Shown piece by piece: positions 38,250 to 48,857 of a DNA stretch of 64,000 nt. Position 1 is the first letter of the stretch, and every line of letters starts with the position of its first letter. Source of the DNA: Obelidium mucronatum (lineage: Eukaryota > Chytridiomycota > Chytridiomycetes > Chytridiales > Chytriomycetaceae); the NCBI GenBank assembly GCA_025765595.1, contig JAIVFH010000017.1, positions 367,485 to 431,484 on the forward strand, written 5' to 3'. The position numbers and the translations under genes were made by a program. The notes under the pieces are model-generated. The model saw only the letters and a list, made by a program, of their open reading frames with translations, was not told where the DNA came from and did not search any database.

Positions 38250-38319
38250 CACGCCGCGTCGCGCCTGTGGATACATTTTTTGTATTAATATTCTTTCTGA
38301 ATAAAAAACAAGGCACAAA

Positions 38320-39844
38320 ATGAGCGCCGACGCACTCGCAGGGCTGGGCGACATTGAAGACGGACTCAAGGCGGCCATGTAAGGTTTTCGCGCAACTAGC
38401 GGCGCGCTGACCCGCGGCTTGCTTGTGTAACGCAGCGGCACGCTCACGCGCAGCGCCGACTCGTCGGACGCCGCGGCGCTGCAGGCGGCGCTGGCGCAGT
38501 GCCACGCGCTGGCGCCGCTGCTGGCGCGCGCGCTGGCCGCCGCCGACGCGCAGCTCGAAGAAGCCGCCGACGCCGCGCCGCCGCTGCCGACAAGCGGCGC
38601 CGTGCGCGCGCTGCAGAAGACGCTCAAGACGCGCTTCGGATACGCGCCGCGTGCGTATTCCTCCTTTTTTGCTTTTTTTGTTTTCGGTGTATTGACGGTG
38701 CTGTTGTTGCAGCTGCGCATCTGGATTTGGCACCAGTTCAATTGCTGCAAACACTCCGGCTGCGTCTTGCACGCCGCAAAAGCCTCAAAAGCAACAGTCT
38801 TCTCAACCACATCTTTTGCATTTGAAACTCCAGGTGGTCCCGGCACAAATGGTGTCGGCGGCTTGGTAGGAAGCAACGATTACGAAGACGCGTCAGATTT
38901 ATTTGCAGAAGCGCAGTTCCAGCCTGTGCAGCAAGCGCAAGATTCTTTGAATACTTCTCAATCCTCGGCAACGCAAAGCGGCTCTTTAACTACGCACGTG
39001 CGTGAGGACAGCGACGATGAGGATGATATGAGTCACTTGATACAAGGAACAACGGGCTTAATGGAACAAGAAGAATATATCGACCCACCTAGTCCAACAC
39101 TTGAATCACTTGGAATTTCTTCCTTCGGACTGGGGCTTTTGAAGGGTAAAAACAGCCAAACTATTGAACTCCTCTCCCACTTCCAACCAAAAAAAAAAAA
39201 AAATCAGGTGTCCTTCCATCAGACCCTATCTCTCAAAATTCAACTCCAATTCCACAACGTATCGCTGCATTGAGACTTTCAACTGGAGACGCATTTGACA
39301 CACCAACATCATCAACTGGATCCAAATCATCTCCCATTGTTCCTGAAATCACCCAAACGCCAATGCATCATCAAATTTCAGACCACAACTCAATTTTTGG
39401 GGATTTGATTCGACCTGTCCGAAGAGATGAGTACTGATAAAATTTCGGAGTGTCTTACTGCACAGATTAGTTTTGATGTAAGGGATACCACTCTCTCTCC
39501 TTTATGAAGAAGTGATGTATATCTTTTTGCTATAATTTTGTTTTAGGATTTCAATGATGCCATTGTAGAAATCAATGAGTACATCACGGATAAGAGGTTC
39601 CAGGGCATGGGAGAAGACCAAGACGAAATCGAGTGTCTTACTATCGACGAATTAGTCGAGGCAGGAACATTGGGTATTTTGCCACCATTCCTTTTTTTTT
39701 TTTGGCTTCTTGAGATTTATGCTATGGGATTCTAATGCATGTTGCACAGCGGGGGTAGATTCTGGACGTGTGAAACCAGTGCTTGTCATGCTATTGGAAC
39801 TTGAGCGTTTGGCGCTCCGTCATGGGAAATATTTTGTTAAATAA
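38320..39844 (+). CDS. SKA3-like kinetochore protein (tentative)
   Basis: Start MSADALAGLGDIEDGLKAA at 38320, in very GC-rich DNA. An intron (about 38379-38440) is followed by an Ala/Leu helical stretch, then AVRALQKTLKTRFGYAP, which resembles the helix and YGYSP segment of SKA3. After an intron (38652-38712) the frame is uncertain. The central part is disordered (DYEDASDLFAEAQFQPVQQA) with PPSPTLESLGISSFGLGLL, like the SKA3 motif near LEHFGIS. The end has DEY then DKISECLTAQISF, DFNDAIVEINEYITDKRF, and GRVKPVLVMLLELERLALRH. Between DEY and DKIS one extra base (39435) makes an apparent TGA. SKA3 binds microtubules at kinetochores as part of the Ska complex. Assignment from motif order only. 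Confidence 0.4.
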
Positions 39845-40003
39845 CGCTTTTTTTTGTGCGTGATGTATTAATATCAAATAATTGTAAAGACGTGAATTCT
39901 GTATAATTTTGTATGCACTGATTCCCGATTGGCCAAACATGATATGCGCAAAGTCCACCCACCGAGCTGAAATTGCACTGAGTCCCGCTGAACTAAAAAT
40001 GTT

Positions 40004-40085
40004 CGACAACGGCAGGGTTCGAACCTGCGCATCCAGAGGATAACAGATTTCAAGTCTGTCGCCTTAACCACTCGGCCACGTTGTC
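40004..40085 (-). tRNA. tRNA-Ser(UGA), copy 2
   Basis: Reverse complement is identical over all 82 nt to the copy at 9907-9988: same TGA anticodon, long variable arm and GGTTCGAACCC T-arm. No intron. Confidence 0.97.
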
Positions 40086-40311
40086 TTAGTTTTAGAAAAG
40101 TACAAGAAATATAAGTAGTATACTGTCCTGATTTGCAAACTCAGAATATTCCCGCTGTCGGCTAGTCATGTCTTGCCAACCACACCCATCCGATTCACAC
40201 CGTATCAAGTCAACAACTTTTGCGGGTATATCTCCGCTTCATTGTACAAACTCTCCGCAGTCTTCTTGGTCTGTAAAGACATTAATATTAAATCTAATTA
40301 TTTAATAAAAA

Positions 40312-41167
40312 ATGGACCCCTCCGACGACCCCTTCTTTGCGGTCCGCGACGACATTGAGCAGCAGTTCCAGGAGTGCGGCGGGCTTGCGGCGAACCTGCG
40401 GCGCGGTGTCGGCGGCAGCGAGCGGCAGTGGACGGCGGCGCGGCTGGCGGAGCTCCTGGCGCAGATTGGCGCCGACGTCGACGACCTGGGCGCGGCCGTC
40501 GCCGCGGCGGCCGCAAGTCCGGCGCGGTTCGGCGTCGACGCGAAGGAAGTCGGCGCGCGCCGGGCCGCCGTTGCGGACGCGCGGCGCCGCCTGGCGGATC
40601 TGCAGGCGCTGCTGGCGAAGCCGCACGACGCGGCGCGCCACGAAGCGGCGCACGCGAAAGAAGCGGCGCTCGCCAGAGACGCTAAAGCGGCGCAGCAGCC
40701 GCCGGTAAAGAAGAAGGACGCCGAGGCGTTGCCAAAGAACAACGACAGGTTCATCGACCGCGAGGGCGGCCTGCAGCAGACAATCATGAAGGAGCAGGAC
40801 GAGCAGCTGGAGGGCGTGCTCGGCACAGTGCAGAACATGAAGGAAATTGCGATTGTCATGAACCAGGAGATTGACGACCAAACGGGGTATGTCTTGTTGA
40901 GACGAGCCGATCGATGAAAGAGGCTAATCCCTCTTCAACAGACTATTGCAGGATTTGGATGTCCAAGTGGATATGACCCAGGGAAAGCTGGATGTGGGAA
41001 TGAAACGGCTAAAGGACTTCATAGATGCAAATGCTGGTTAGGTCTTTGGTTACCAAAGTGGATCCTTTTCTAAATATTCTCAACACTCAGATACAAAACA
41101 GCAATGGACTATATGCTGTCTTATCATAGCTCTTGTTGTACTGCTGGTGATCGTGTTTTCCATGTAG
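40312..41167 (+). CDS. Syntaxin-6/Tlg1-type Qc-SNARE
   Basis: Start MDPSDDPFFAVRDDIEQQFQ, like the DPFF N-terminus of syntaxin 6. An Ala/Arg-rich N-terminal three-helix domain follows, encoded by very GC-rich DNA to about 40700 (RFGVDAKEVGARRAAVADAR corresponds to the NPRKF helix region). The SNARE motif starts NNDRFIDREGGLQQTIMKEQ and runs QLEGVLGTVQNMKEIAIVMN, EIDDQTG, then after an intron (40888-40940) LLQDLDVQVDMTQGKLDVGM. The zero-layer Gln lies in the DDQTGLL/DLD context of Qc SNAREs. The last exon gives one TM anchor, WTICCLIIALVVLLVIVFSM, with stop at 41165-41167. Role: vesicle fusion between endosomes and the trans-Golgi. Confidence 0.9.
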
Positions 41168-41466
41168 ACTCCTCAACCACTCTCTGCCAGCTCGCTCACT
41201 CATCCTGTACTATTTTACCTCCTCAATCTCAATCAATTATGGAGGTTGCTTTTTTTCTTTCCCTCTCTCTTTAGAATGTTTTAATAAGCTCTTTTATTGT
41301 TGTACGTTTATTTCCTTTCATTAACCTGTCTTCTGGCCATCCACATACATTTCACACCCGTCATCCCAAGCGAACCAAAACGAGTAATCAGTTTTCTTTG
41401 CATCATCACAACATCCACCGAAAATGCCAAGAACCTTTTACAAAAAATTTCGTTCAAAAAAGACAA

Positions 41467-43777
41467 ATGGAGGAAACTGACGCAGAGTCCTTCCGCTGCC
41501 ACTGGGATGCCTGCACCCTCATCTACACCGACGTGGAAGCGCTTTACACACACCTCTGCAATGACCACGTCGGCAGGGGCAAGGGCGTATCTCTAGTGTG
41601 TCGATTCGATGGTTGCAAGCAACACTTACACCAAGCGGGACCACCTGACAAGTCACCTGCGTATCCATGTCCCTCTGAAGCCGCACTCTTGTCCGGTATG
41701 TATTTCTCTGTGTTGTGGACAAAAGCAGTTTTTGTTTGCTGACTATAAAGCCCGATATGGCTTCTACTTCTTGGCTGGATTGCACATCTCCCTCTCAATC
41801 CCTATTTGGAAAACTAAAAACAAAAAACGCAGGTTTGCTCAAGAGCCTTCAAGAGACCGCAGGATCTCAAGAAGCATGAGAAGTTGCATGAGTCGGGTGG
41901 GATTGATGTCGATGGAGCAGAGACTGCAGAGTCTGTCAAGGCGGCAAGACGGAATCTGGTGCGCAAACCTGTGGCAAAAAAGGAACCGAAAGTTGCCGCT
42001 GTTGTTAAAGAAGGTAAAATATCGTCTTTTTTTGTTCTTTCATTGTTTTATGGCATTTGATTCTGGTTCCGGTTTTGGTGGTGTCAGGTGTTGTTGGCTT
42101 TTAACAACCCCGTCTCTCTAAAAATAGAGTCCATGTTGAGCATCCCTTCACCACCCAGCGTACACAATCCAAATTCACCTGCCGAAAGTAATTATTCCAT
42201 GCATTCGGAATCAATGGCGTCTACTTCTTCCAAAAAGAGGAGGGCATCGACAGATCTTGCTGCCAAATCTACAAATGGGCAACAGCCCCTTGGTGTTGCC
42301 ACAGATCCCGCCGCGTCTCATACAATCAACCGATTTTTCAATGAAATTAAGAGAAATCGGTATTCCCCGGTATCCGATTCAGGTAAGAGATAGAAAAAAA
42401 AAAAAAAAAGAGGTGTCTAATTTTAACAAAATGAACACAGCCGAGATAAAATTCGAGCTTGAAACGCTTTCAAAGTATATCATTACTACTCCACCCAACC
42501 ACCCAAAATCAACGTCTCATATAATATCGCCGCCACTATCCTCTTCGACCCCACCTCCAGGCATCGCGGCTGCAGCCCCCATTTCTCCTGCCATCAGCGG
42601 TCATCCATTGGACAACTTTACAAATCAGGATTTGGTCAGCATCGACGACTTTCTAAATAGTTTGGCAGAGACGTTCAATGAACCTGCCAAGAGTTATGGG
42701 AATTGGCAGTGGTAGTAATAGTAAGATGAACTCCAAGTCTTTGAGTGGCAATGGGGCTGGCGCCGCGGGATTCAATAGCAGTAGCATGTTTGATTCCTCT
42801 ATGATTGTGTTTCAGAACCCTGCTACGGGTTTAATGGAATCGTCTTTGAGTACGTCAGTTCCCAATGCAGAATCAACATGCAGCACCAGCAACAACAGCA
42901 ACAACAGCAACAACAACAACAGCAGCAGCAGCAGCACATGATGTTTGCGAATCAAGGAAATTGGGCCAATATTCAGCAACCGCCGCCACTGTTCAACACT
43001 CAACAGCAGCAATTCAACTTCCAACCGCCGCAACAACAACAGCAACTACAACAATTTCAGTCTCATCAATTCCTACAACCGCATCATCATCATCAGCAGC
43101 AAGCAGCAACAGCAGCAATATATTCAATTCGCGCACCCTCAAGTACATTACCAAACACCAGCAACAACAGCACAACATCCGTACCAGCAACCGCAGTTCC
43201 TACCTCGAAATCTCCAAACATCCACACTTCAAATGGCAGCCGGTTCCCAACCCTGGCTTGGGAATCCAAGTCGTTGGTGGTGGTGGTGGTAGTGGCGGTG
43301 GTGGTGCACGACAAACCCTACCGTCCTTTACGGAATTTTATAAACCCATAATCACCGCGGGTTCTAGTAGCAGTAGCAGTAACGGCGGTAATAACCAATC
43401 TGGAACTAGTGGCGGCGGCGGGGTTCCATGCGTTGATGGAAGCTGCGCGGTTGAGTTGCGATGATGATATGGATGTGGATGTTGTTCAAGTGATAAATAA
43501 TGGGCTCGGTGAGAGTAGTATGAGTGGTAGTCCGATTGATGTTACGTTGCCTGTTGTTTCTGAAGGGTCATCACGGATTGTGTTGCCGCCGCCTGTGGGG
43601 ATGTTGATGGAGCAGCAACAAATGCAGCAACAGCAGCAGCAGCAGTATCAGAAACAGCATGCGTTCGGGGCAGATGGTGGGTTCTTGAACAAAGGGAGGA
43701 CTGTCGTGGAAGCGCTGAAAGAGCTTGTAAAGAGGGAAATGGAGGTTCGGTTACAGAAACAACTAGGGTTTCTGTAG
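41467..43777 (+). CDS. pacC: PacC/Rim101-like zinc-finger transcription factor 1 (frame-broken)
   Basis: Start [20 protein letters not shown] at 41467. Finger 1 (CHWDAC to HLCNDH) leads to HVGR, as in PacC. Finger 2 (CRFDGC) breaks here: [20 protein letters not shown] follows only after skipping one base at 41617. Finger 3 spans an intron (41696-41832): HSCPV joins to [21 protein letters not shown] long Ser/Pro/Gln-rich region follows, with more frame changes: +1 near 42698 (KSY then GIGSG) and several in the CAG/CAA tract 42880-43130 and the GGT tract near 43270. The end is [20 protein letters not shown]. PacC factors are proteolytically activated at alkaline pH and control pH-responsive genes. 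As written it could not make the complete factor. Confidence 0.75.
42876..42940 (+). repeat. CAG/CAA trinucleotide repeat
   Basis: Tract encoding poly-Gln in one frame and Asn/Ser or Ala/Thr in the others, inside the first PacC gene. The flanking coding frames disagree across it, so length change by non-multiples of three is possible. Confidence 0.85.
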
Positions 43778-43973
43778 ATAGAACTTTCTCTCAATTTCTG
43801 TTGTTTAAACCTGTTGTTTAAATTGTGCTTTCTGGACTTTTTTTTCTAATTCTTTTTTCTCTTTCCTTTTTCTTTGTGTTTTTCTGGGTTTTGTTTTCTA
43901 TAATTACAACTTAATAACATGTACTTCTGAAACTTTCTTTTTTTCCTTTTCAAGAGTTCTTTCTTTATTCTGA

Positions 43974-45031
43974 TTAATGCGAGTTTCCTGGGACCCACAA
44001 CTTGATTCCAGATTCTGTTACCAAATATAAAAGCTGATTTGATGGTGCTGCCGTTAGAGCAGCTTCCTTTGCTGCTGAGGTTCGTGGAATAATTTTAACC
44101 TTTGTTTTTTTTTTTTGCATTAAAAAAAAAGAGGACATCAATAATTGATCAACAATATTTACCAAACCAGTGGCATGATCCGAATATCCACTTTCTAATC
44201 CTTGTACGTGAATTTCGTAATTGACGATAGAGTCGGCAATGAAACGAATAACAGATTCGTGGTCTGGCGTTCGGATATCGTCGTGTGCTGAGATAATCAA
44301 GTGCCCACTAGCACCAGTCTGTCATCAAAAAAAAGGGAAATAGAAGAGAGTCGAGATAAAGTTGAGGTTTCTCTGTTACAAAAGTGTGAGTTTTTTTTTT
44401 TTTTGTTACCGATTCAACCAAGGATCGACACTTGAGAATAAATTCAACAATCGTCTTGGAATCAATTCCAAGACTCGATAGAACCGAAACTTCATCCAGA
44501 ATCAGGGTTATAGCAGGTTTTACGGTGGTGGCAGTACTGGTTTTAGCACTCAACGATTCGAATTGTTTCTGGATGTTTGTGAACACAGTGTTGAGGATTG
44601 TTTCCTTGTCATTTTCTGGAATAGAAAGTTTTTTTTAGCAGTCCGTTACGTGTTGTTATGTTTGTTTTGTGTACTTACTGGCCGTGAGGATTGGTAAGGC
44701 GTCAATGAAAGCGAATTTGGGTGAACGCAGAGTGTATCCCTTTTTTTTTTTTTCAAGAACCGGATTTTGTTTGTTTAACATGCGGGTTTCCTCTCCTTTA
44801 ATTCATGGACCCATCTACCAGTTTCCGGGCTACTACTTCGTAATGCGACTGTGTGTTGGTTGTGAATGAAACCCAGATTGTAGTGTTGTTGTTGAGTTGA
44901 GTTTGTGATTGGTGGGCAAAGTGGTGCACTGCAAAGAACCCATCGGCACGGAGTTGGTCGCGGATAAGGACGTGGGTGGTCGTGCCTGTGCTGAGGAGCG
45001 GCAGGTTGGCGGCAAGGGATGCAAGCGACAT
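43974..45031 (-). CDS. ELP6: Elongator complex subunit 6
   Basis: Start MSLASLAANLPLLSTGTTTH at 45031. It continues DGFFAVHHFAHQSQTQLNNN, IWVSFTTNTQSHYEVVARKL and, after introns, SLSAKTSTATTVKPAITLIL with LDEVSVLSSLGIDSKTIVEF and ILKCRSLVES. Then GHLIISAHDDIRTPDHESVI and VNYEIHVQGLESGYSDHATG, ending LWVPGNSH. This order (FLVHHF-like, SHYxxVxxKLG, LDDLSVLLSLG, HLI) fits Elp6, a RecA-like fold without catalytic loops. Elp4-5-6 forms the hexamer that assists tRNA wobble-uridine modification. Introns contain T-runs near 44102 and 44394. Only 32 bp separate its ATG from that of the plus-strand LRR gene. Confidence 0.75.
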
Positions 45032-45063
45032 GAAGTTTTATTGAAAAGAAAAACTCGATTGCA
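45032..45063. promoter_or_regulatory. 32-bp divergent intergenic region
   Basis: Space between the ELP6 start (minus) and the F-box/LRR start (plus). Both transcripts must begin within it or inside the opposite gene. Confidence 0.5.
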
Positions 45064-46073
45064 ATGAAACCGCCCATCAACTTTGCCGCTATCCCAACAG
45101 AAATCATTGAGCAGTTCTTTTGCTACATTAAGCTTTTCCATATCAACGAGTACCGTCTGCTTTGTCGCAGAGTCAACCGGATAATATCGTCCTCTAGCTT
45201 TGCCCGAATACACTTGGCCACATACCTTCATTCAGGCCAAAGGTTCGACCGTTTGGAACAATTATTGAGCCTCCCTTGGCTTCCAATGCATAAACAGATC
45301 TTTGCCTCTTGTTACATGGATATCGCTGTCATTGAACGTGTGGGTACATTTGAATTTCTGGAGTGTTTTAAAGTGTTTCCCCCTCTTATTAGGCCAAAAC
45401 CAGCAAGGTATCATGGAAAATAATTCCTCCCATTTTGGGAAAGCTGCAAAGCCTCACTATATTGGACTTGCAAAGGCCGAGGCGCCATCAACTCTCATTC
45501 GCCAAACTTGAAAACCGCATTGCTTTAACGGGCCCGATTCCAACTGAGCTCGGAACCTTACGGAATTTGGAGGTTCTTAACCTGGATCGCAATGCTCTGA
45601 CTGGTTCGATTCCATCCAGTCTTTGTACCGTAAAAAGTCTTGTAGAATTCTCAGCATCAGAGAATAAACTTACGGGAACCATTCCACATGAAATCGAGCT
45701 TCTCGTGAATCTCACGGTTTTGAATTTGGATGGAAACGGTTTGACGGGATCTATACCAGCGGGGCTTGGGAAACTTACGAACTTGACGATACTGAACACG
45801 TCGTGCAACAAGTTGAATGGAAAGATTCCAGATGAGATAGGACAGTTACTGCAACTGCAGGAGTTACGTCTCTGCCAAAATATGGTTGTTGGAGCCGTTC
45901 CGGAAAAGATTTTTCAGCTTCCGCGGCTTGAAGTTCTGGACCTCTCTGTCAATTTCCTTACGGGAAGTATTTCCATTGTAAAGAACACGCTGACAAAGTT
46001 GCATACGCTGCATTTATTTGCGAATGGGTTTTCGGGGAAAGTCAATTGTCGCTCAGCTTTTGCCTGGATGTAG
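45064..46073 (+). CDS. F-box-like/leucine-rich repeat protein
   Basis: Start MKPPINFAAIPTEIIEQFFC; IPTEIIEQFFCYIKLFHINE with LLCRRVNRII resembles an F-box. A GT-AG intron (about 45341-45393, 53 bp) joins IAVIER to AKTSKVSWKIIPPILGKLQS. Plant-type LRRs follow: LTGPIPTELGTLRNLEVLNL, NALTGSIPSSLCTVKSLVEF, NKLTGTIPHEIELLVNLTVL, NGLTGSIPAGLGKLTNLTIL, NKLNGKIPDEIGQLLQLQEL and two weaker repeats. No TM or kinase domain is seen; it ends at 46073. The F-box would make it a substrate receptor of SCF ubiquitin ligases, but the motif is weak. LRRs of this LxGxIP type occur in several chytrid intracellular proteins. Confidence 0.7.
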
Positions 46074-46424
46074 CAATGTGCTTTTGGATAAATTCAACTC
46101 AATGACTTAGAGAGAGAAAGAATAAAAGAAAGTTTGTGATTACTGTTCGTTTTCTCAACTAACTTCTGTTTTTGTACGAATTATTTGATGATCGTCCACT
46201 AATTCAAAGTCAAGCAGCTTTTGGGAAAAACGGCAAAAAAGCATTGAGATCTCATATGACGTTATGCTGGTTACAAGATTTGCACTCGAAAAGTGTGATA
46301 CCATGTCAGAAGGGAGGCTGGCTGTGGCTGTGAACGGCACTTGGCAATTGTGGCTGTGCCGACTCAAAAGACCTCATTTGAAAAAAGAGTCCCAAAAGTA
46401 ACAAGACTAGCTCAGGTTTTAATT

Positions 46425-47186
46425 ATGGATTCGATGACAGCCGCTGAACAGGAAACACTGCGACTTCAGCAGACGCAAGGAACAGCTCGAGCGGTGTGGC
46501 TTCATAGCACCACTGCGGTCAGAAGCCTGTTCCACCAAGGACAGTTTCCACGCTATTGCTCTCATCCCTCTTTGCTATTTGCTGGGCTACTACAATAGAA
46601 GTTGGATACGGATTCTCTTATACTTTGGATTCGCAATTGACACAGTCATTGGATAAGATCTTTGGGATATATCTCCTAATGAACTGGCATGGCGGGTCTA
46701 GTCAATATTGTGATTCGGTCTCGGAGAGTACTACGAGTCCTGACATTGCTATCAACGTTTGCAATCCTGGTGCAATCAGTCTTTCTTGTAACTCGATTCA
46801 TATTGATTACGTCAGAAACCGGGAAGGAAGAGATTATTGCTCAATGTATACCGCACAGTTCACGATCGGATTGTGTGGAAGTAGCACGGTTCATGTCGAT
46901 AGTCCTTCCTCTGGTCCAACTCTCTTGTGTTTGTCCTTGCGGTACGTAGAAAATCACTCTCGACATGACACAGCCAGGAAAATGAAACTAAACACATTCT
47001 TCTTACTACTTTTTTTCATACCTTGGCATTTAGATTGTGTCATGGTGGTTCTTGCTGACAGTCGGTTTTCCAAAACCAAGTGAGGAGGAAAAATTGCTGG
47101 ATGAAACCGATTCCTTTCTTCCTGCATATGCGGAGCCTGTGCCGATATATGATCCATCTCCTTCTCTACCGTCTTCTTCATTTTAA
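46425..47186 (+). CDS. Four-TM membrane protein A (frame-broken)
   Basis: A chain of hydrophobic segments is visible only by moving +1 at four points: SLFH then KDSFHAIALIPLCYLLGYYN (46536); GFAIDTV then LDKIFGIYLLMNW (46648); then MAGLVNIVIRSRRVLRVLTL (46688); and SIVLPL then SNSLVFVLA (46914). An intron (46941-47032) joins to IVSWWFLLTVGFPKPSEEEK, completing the last TM. The tail has LPAY and PIYDPSPSLP. Layout matches the clean gene at 48858-49594 (four TMs, intron inside TM4, LPxY in the tail), so it is probably a paralogue. The start is uncertain. As written it encodes no complete protein. Confidence 0.45.
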
Positions 47187-47255
47187 CTAGTAATAATTCT
47201 GTACAATAGAGTAAATTAAAAGGAACATACTATATTAAAAACAAACACCTCAACA

Positions 47256-48779
47256 ATGTCCAGAAAGGAACTTCAACATTGTTCAAGGGATTTCAATATA
47301 ACTTATGTTTTTCGTTGTTCGTTGGTCTGCCAAGACCAGCGCCAAGAGTGCAAAATTAAAACTCAACAAAACGCACACCCAAAAACAATGCAGTGTTGTT
47401 GGACCAATTGTGGTCACCAGTTTGACGATACCCAGTCTCTGTACGACCATCTTACAGAGGCTCACGTTGGTCGCAAAGTCAACAACACCTTGAATCTTAC
47501 ATGTGGCTGGCTGGAGTGCCGTATGGCTTACACCAAGAGAGACCATATTACAAGCCATCTGCGGATCCATGTCCCGCTCAAACCTCATCTGTGCTCGGTG
47601 AGTTTAAAGAAAGAAAGGGGGTGTGCGGGCGGTGGGCGTATCGACCTTTGTCTAACTTTAGTGTTGGTTGGTTTTGGCAACAGGTATGCTCCCGAGGATT
47701 CAAGCGACCCCAAGACTTGAAGAAGCACGAGAAACTTCATGAATTTAGTAGTGGTAGTGTAGTCGTCTCCGGTGCCTCAAGTGGAGGCAGCGGCGAAGGA
47801 CTTGGCGAGAGGGATCGTCAAACTGACAAAGTGGCATCGCACCATCAGTCGCTTGCAGTTCACCATGGCGCTGACGCAACTTTTGATAAGCAGTTTGATG
47901 GATTGGCTCAGCCAATTCGATCGCAAGGTTTTTCATTGTTGCCGTTTTATTGTTATTCTCTGGTTGACCCTCCACAATACTCTCTAGGCACCATAAAAAG
48001 TGGGTCAAAGAGACCTAGCTGTGATCCATGTACTGCTGCTACTGCCTTTGACGAATTAATGTATTGTACAAGGAAATGCAACTTCTCGTACCATTGGCAC
48101 CGGGAATATGGTTTGTTACTCATACAATTATGACGCAATCAACTGATGTATTATTTGTTTTTTAGACGCTTTCGCCCTTCTTGACAATATATGCCCCTTC
48201 ATACCCGACTCACTGTCATCTACCGTACAGGCAGGACCTCCCTCAATTACAGATGTAAAGCTGGACAACTACCTCAGTACAGATATCTCTTCCCTTATTG
48301 GGATACTTGTTGATATCGAGACTTCGCTACATGACACTCCAACTTCTACCTCATCTTTACTACAACAAAACGAGACTGCATGCTACATTACGTCTCTTTC
48401 TGACGTCTGTCCGCTGAGCATTTTGGCGACAGTTGCCCAACAGCCGCAATTGGAAGGCTCTAGCATCACCCATTCTACTTCATCCCGCATTCTCCATAGC
48501 AATTCCACTCAGAAACAAGCAGCGAGGGTCCAGTCCCCGCAAGAGCAAAAACAAAACCAAAGACGGGCCATCCAAATAAGTGAATTAATTAATTCGGAGG
48601 ATGAGCTTGACTGTGCAGTCAAGTTGCTCGAAATGCAAAAGCGAGGCAGTGGTGGGATGGTATCTGTTGTTGGTCATGCGGCGCCATCACGGGAAGAAAA
48701 GCGACGGCGGTATGTGGTTATTCTTCAGCATTTGAGACGTGTTCTTGGAGATGAATTGCGGAAAAGGGGGGTGTCATGA
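47256..48779 (+). CDS. pacC: PacC/Rim101-like zinc-finger transcription factor 2
   Basis: Start at 47256; an alternative Met lies just before CCWTNC. Three C2H2 fingers as in Pac[21 protein letters not shown] with [14 protein letters not shown], then [20 protein letters not shown] and [12 protein letters not shown]. An intron (47599-47684) joins to [20 protein letters not shown]. The rest is Ser/Thr-rich, with exons at 47990-48108 ([20 protein letters not shown]) and 48167-48779. The C-terminal helix is [20 protein letters not shown]. All frames are clean, unlike the copy at 41.5 kb. Finger 3 ([14 protein letters not shown]) is the DNA-contacting signature for GCCARG-type sites in PacC. Expected role: nuclear regulator of ambient-pH response. 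Confidence 0.85.
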
Positions 48780-48857
48780 AGAAGGAGGGTTTTTTTTTCA
48801 TTATTAAAAACTCAACAACAAAAAACATTACGAAAACACACACACATACAAACGCAC

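Noticed and set aside
38107..38304. Plus-strand ORF with a Pro run opposite 7TM copy 3
   Set aside because: Antisense of the GGC run at the start of copy 3; no start context or homology.
39430..39440. Antizyme- or Euplotes-style programmed frameshift signal
   Set aside because: Some sites abut TGA or TAA, but most do not, and no shared slippery codon or downstream structure is visible, so I do not claim recoding.
41600..43400. Very short introns as the cause of the frame changes
   Set aside because: At the zinc finger the spacing is exactly one base too long, with no room for an intron; at the other firmly aligned sites the protein is continuous on both sides.
45341..45440. Apparent frame break between F-box and LRR parts
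   Set aside because: A standard 53-bp GT-AG intron (about 45341-45393) restores the frame.
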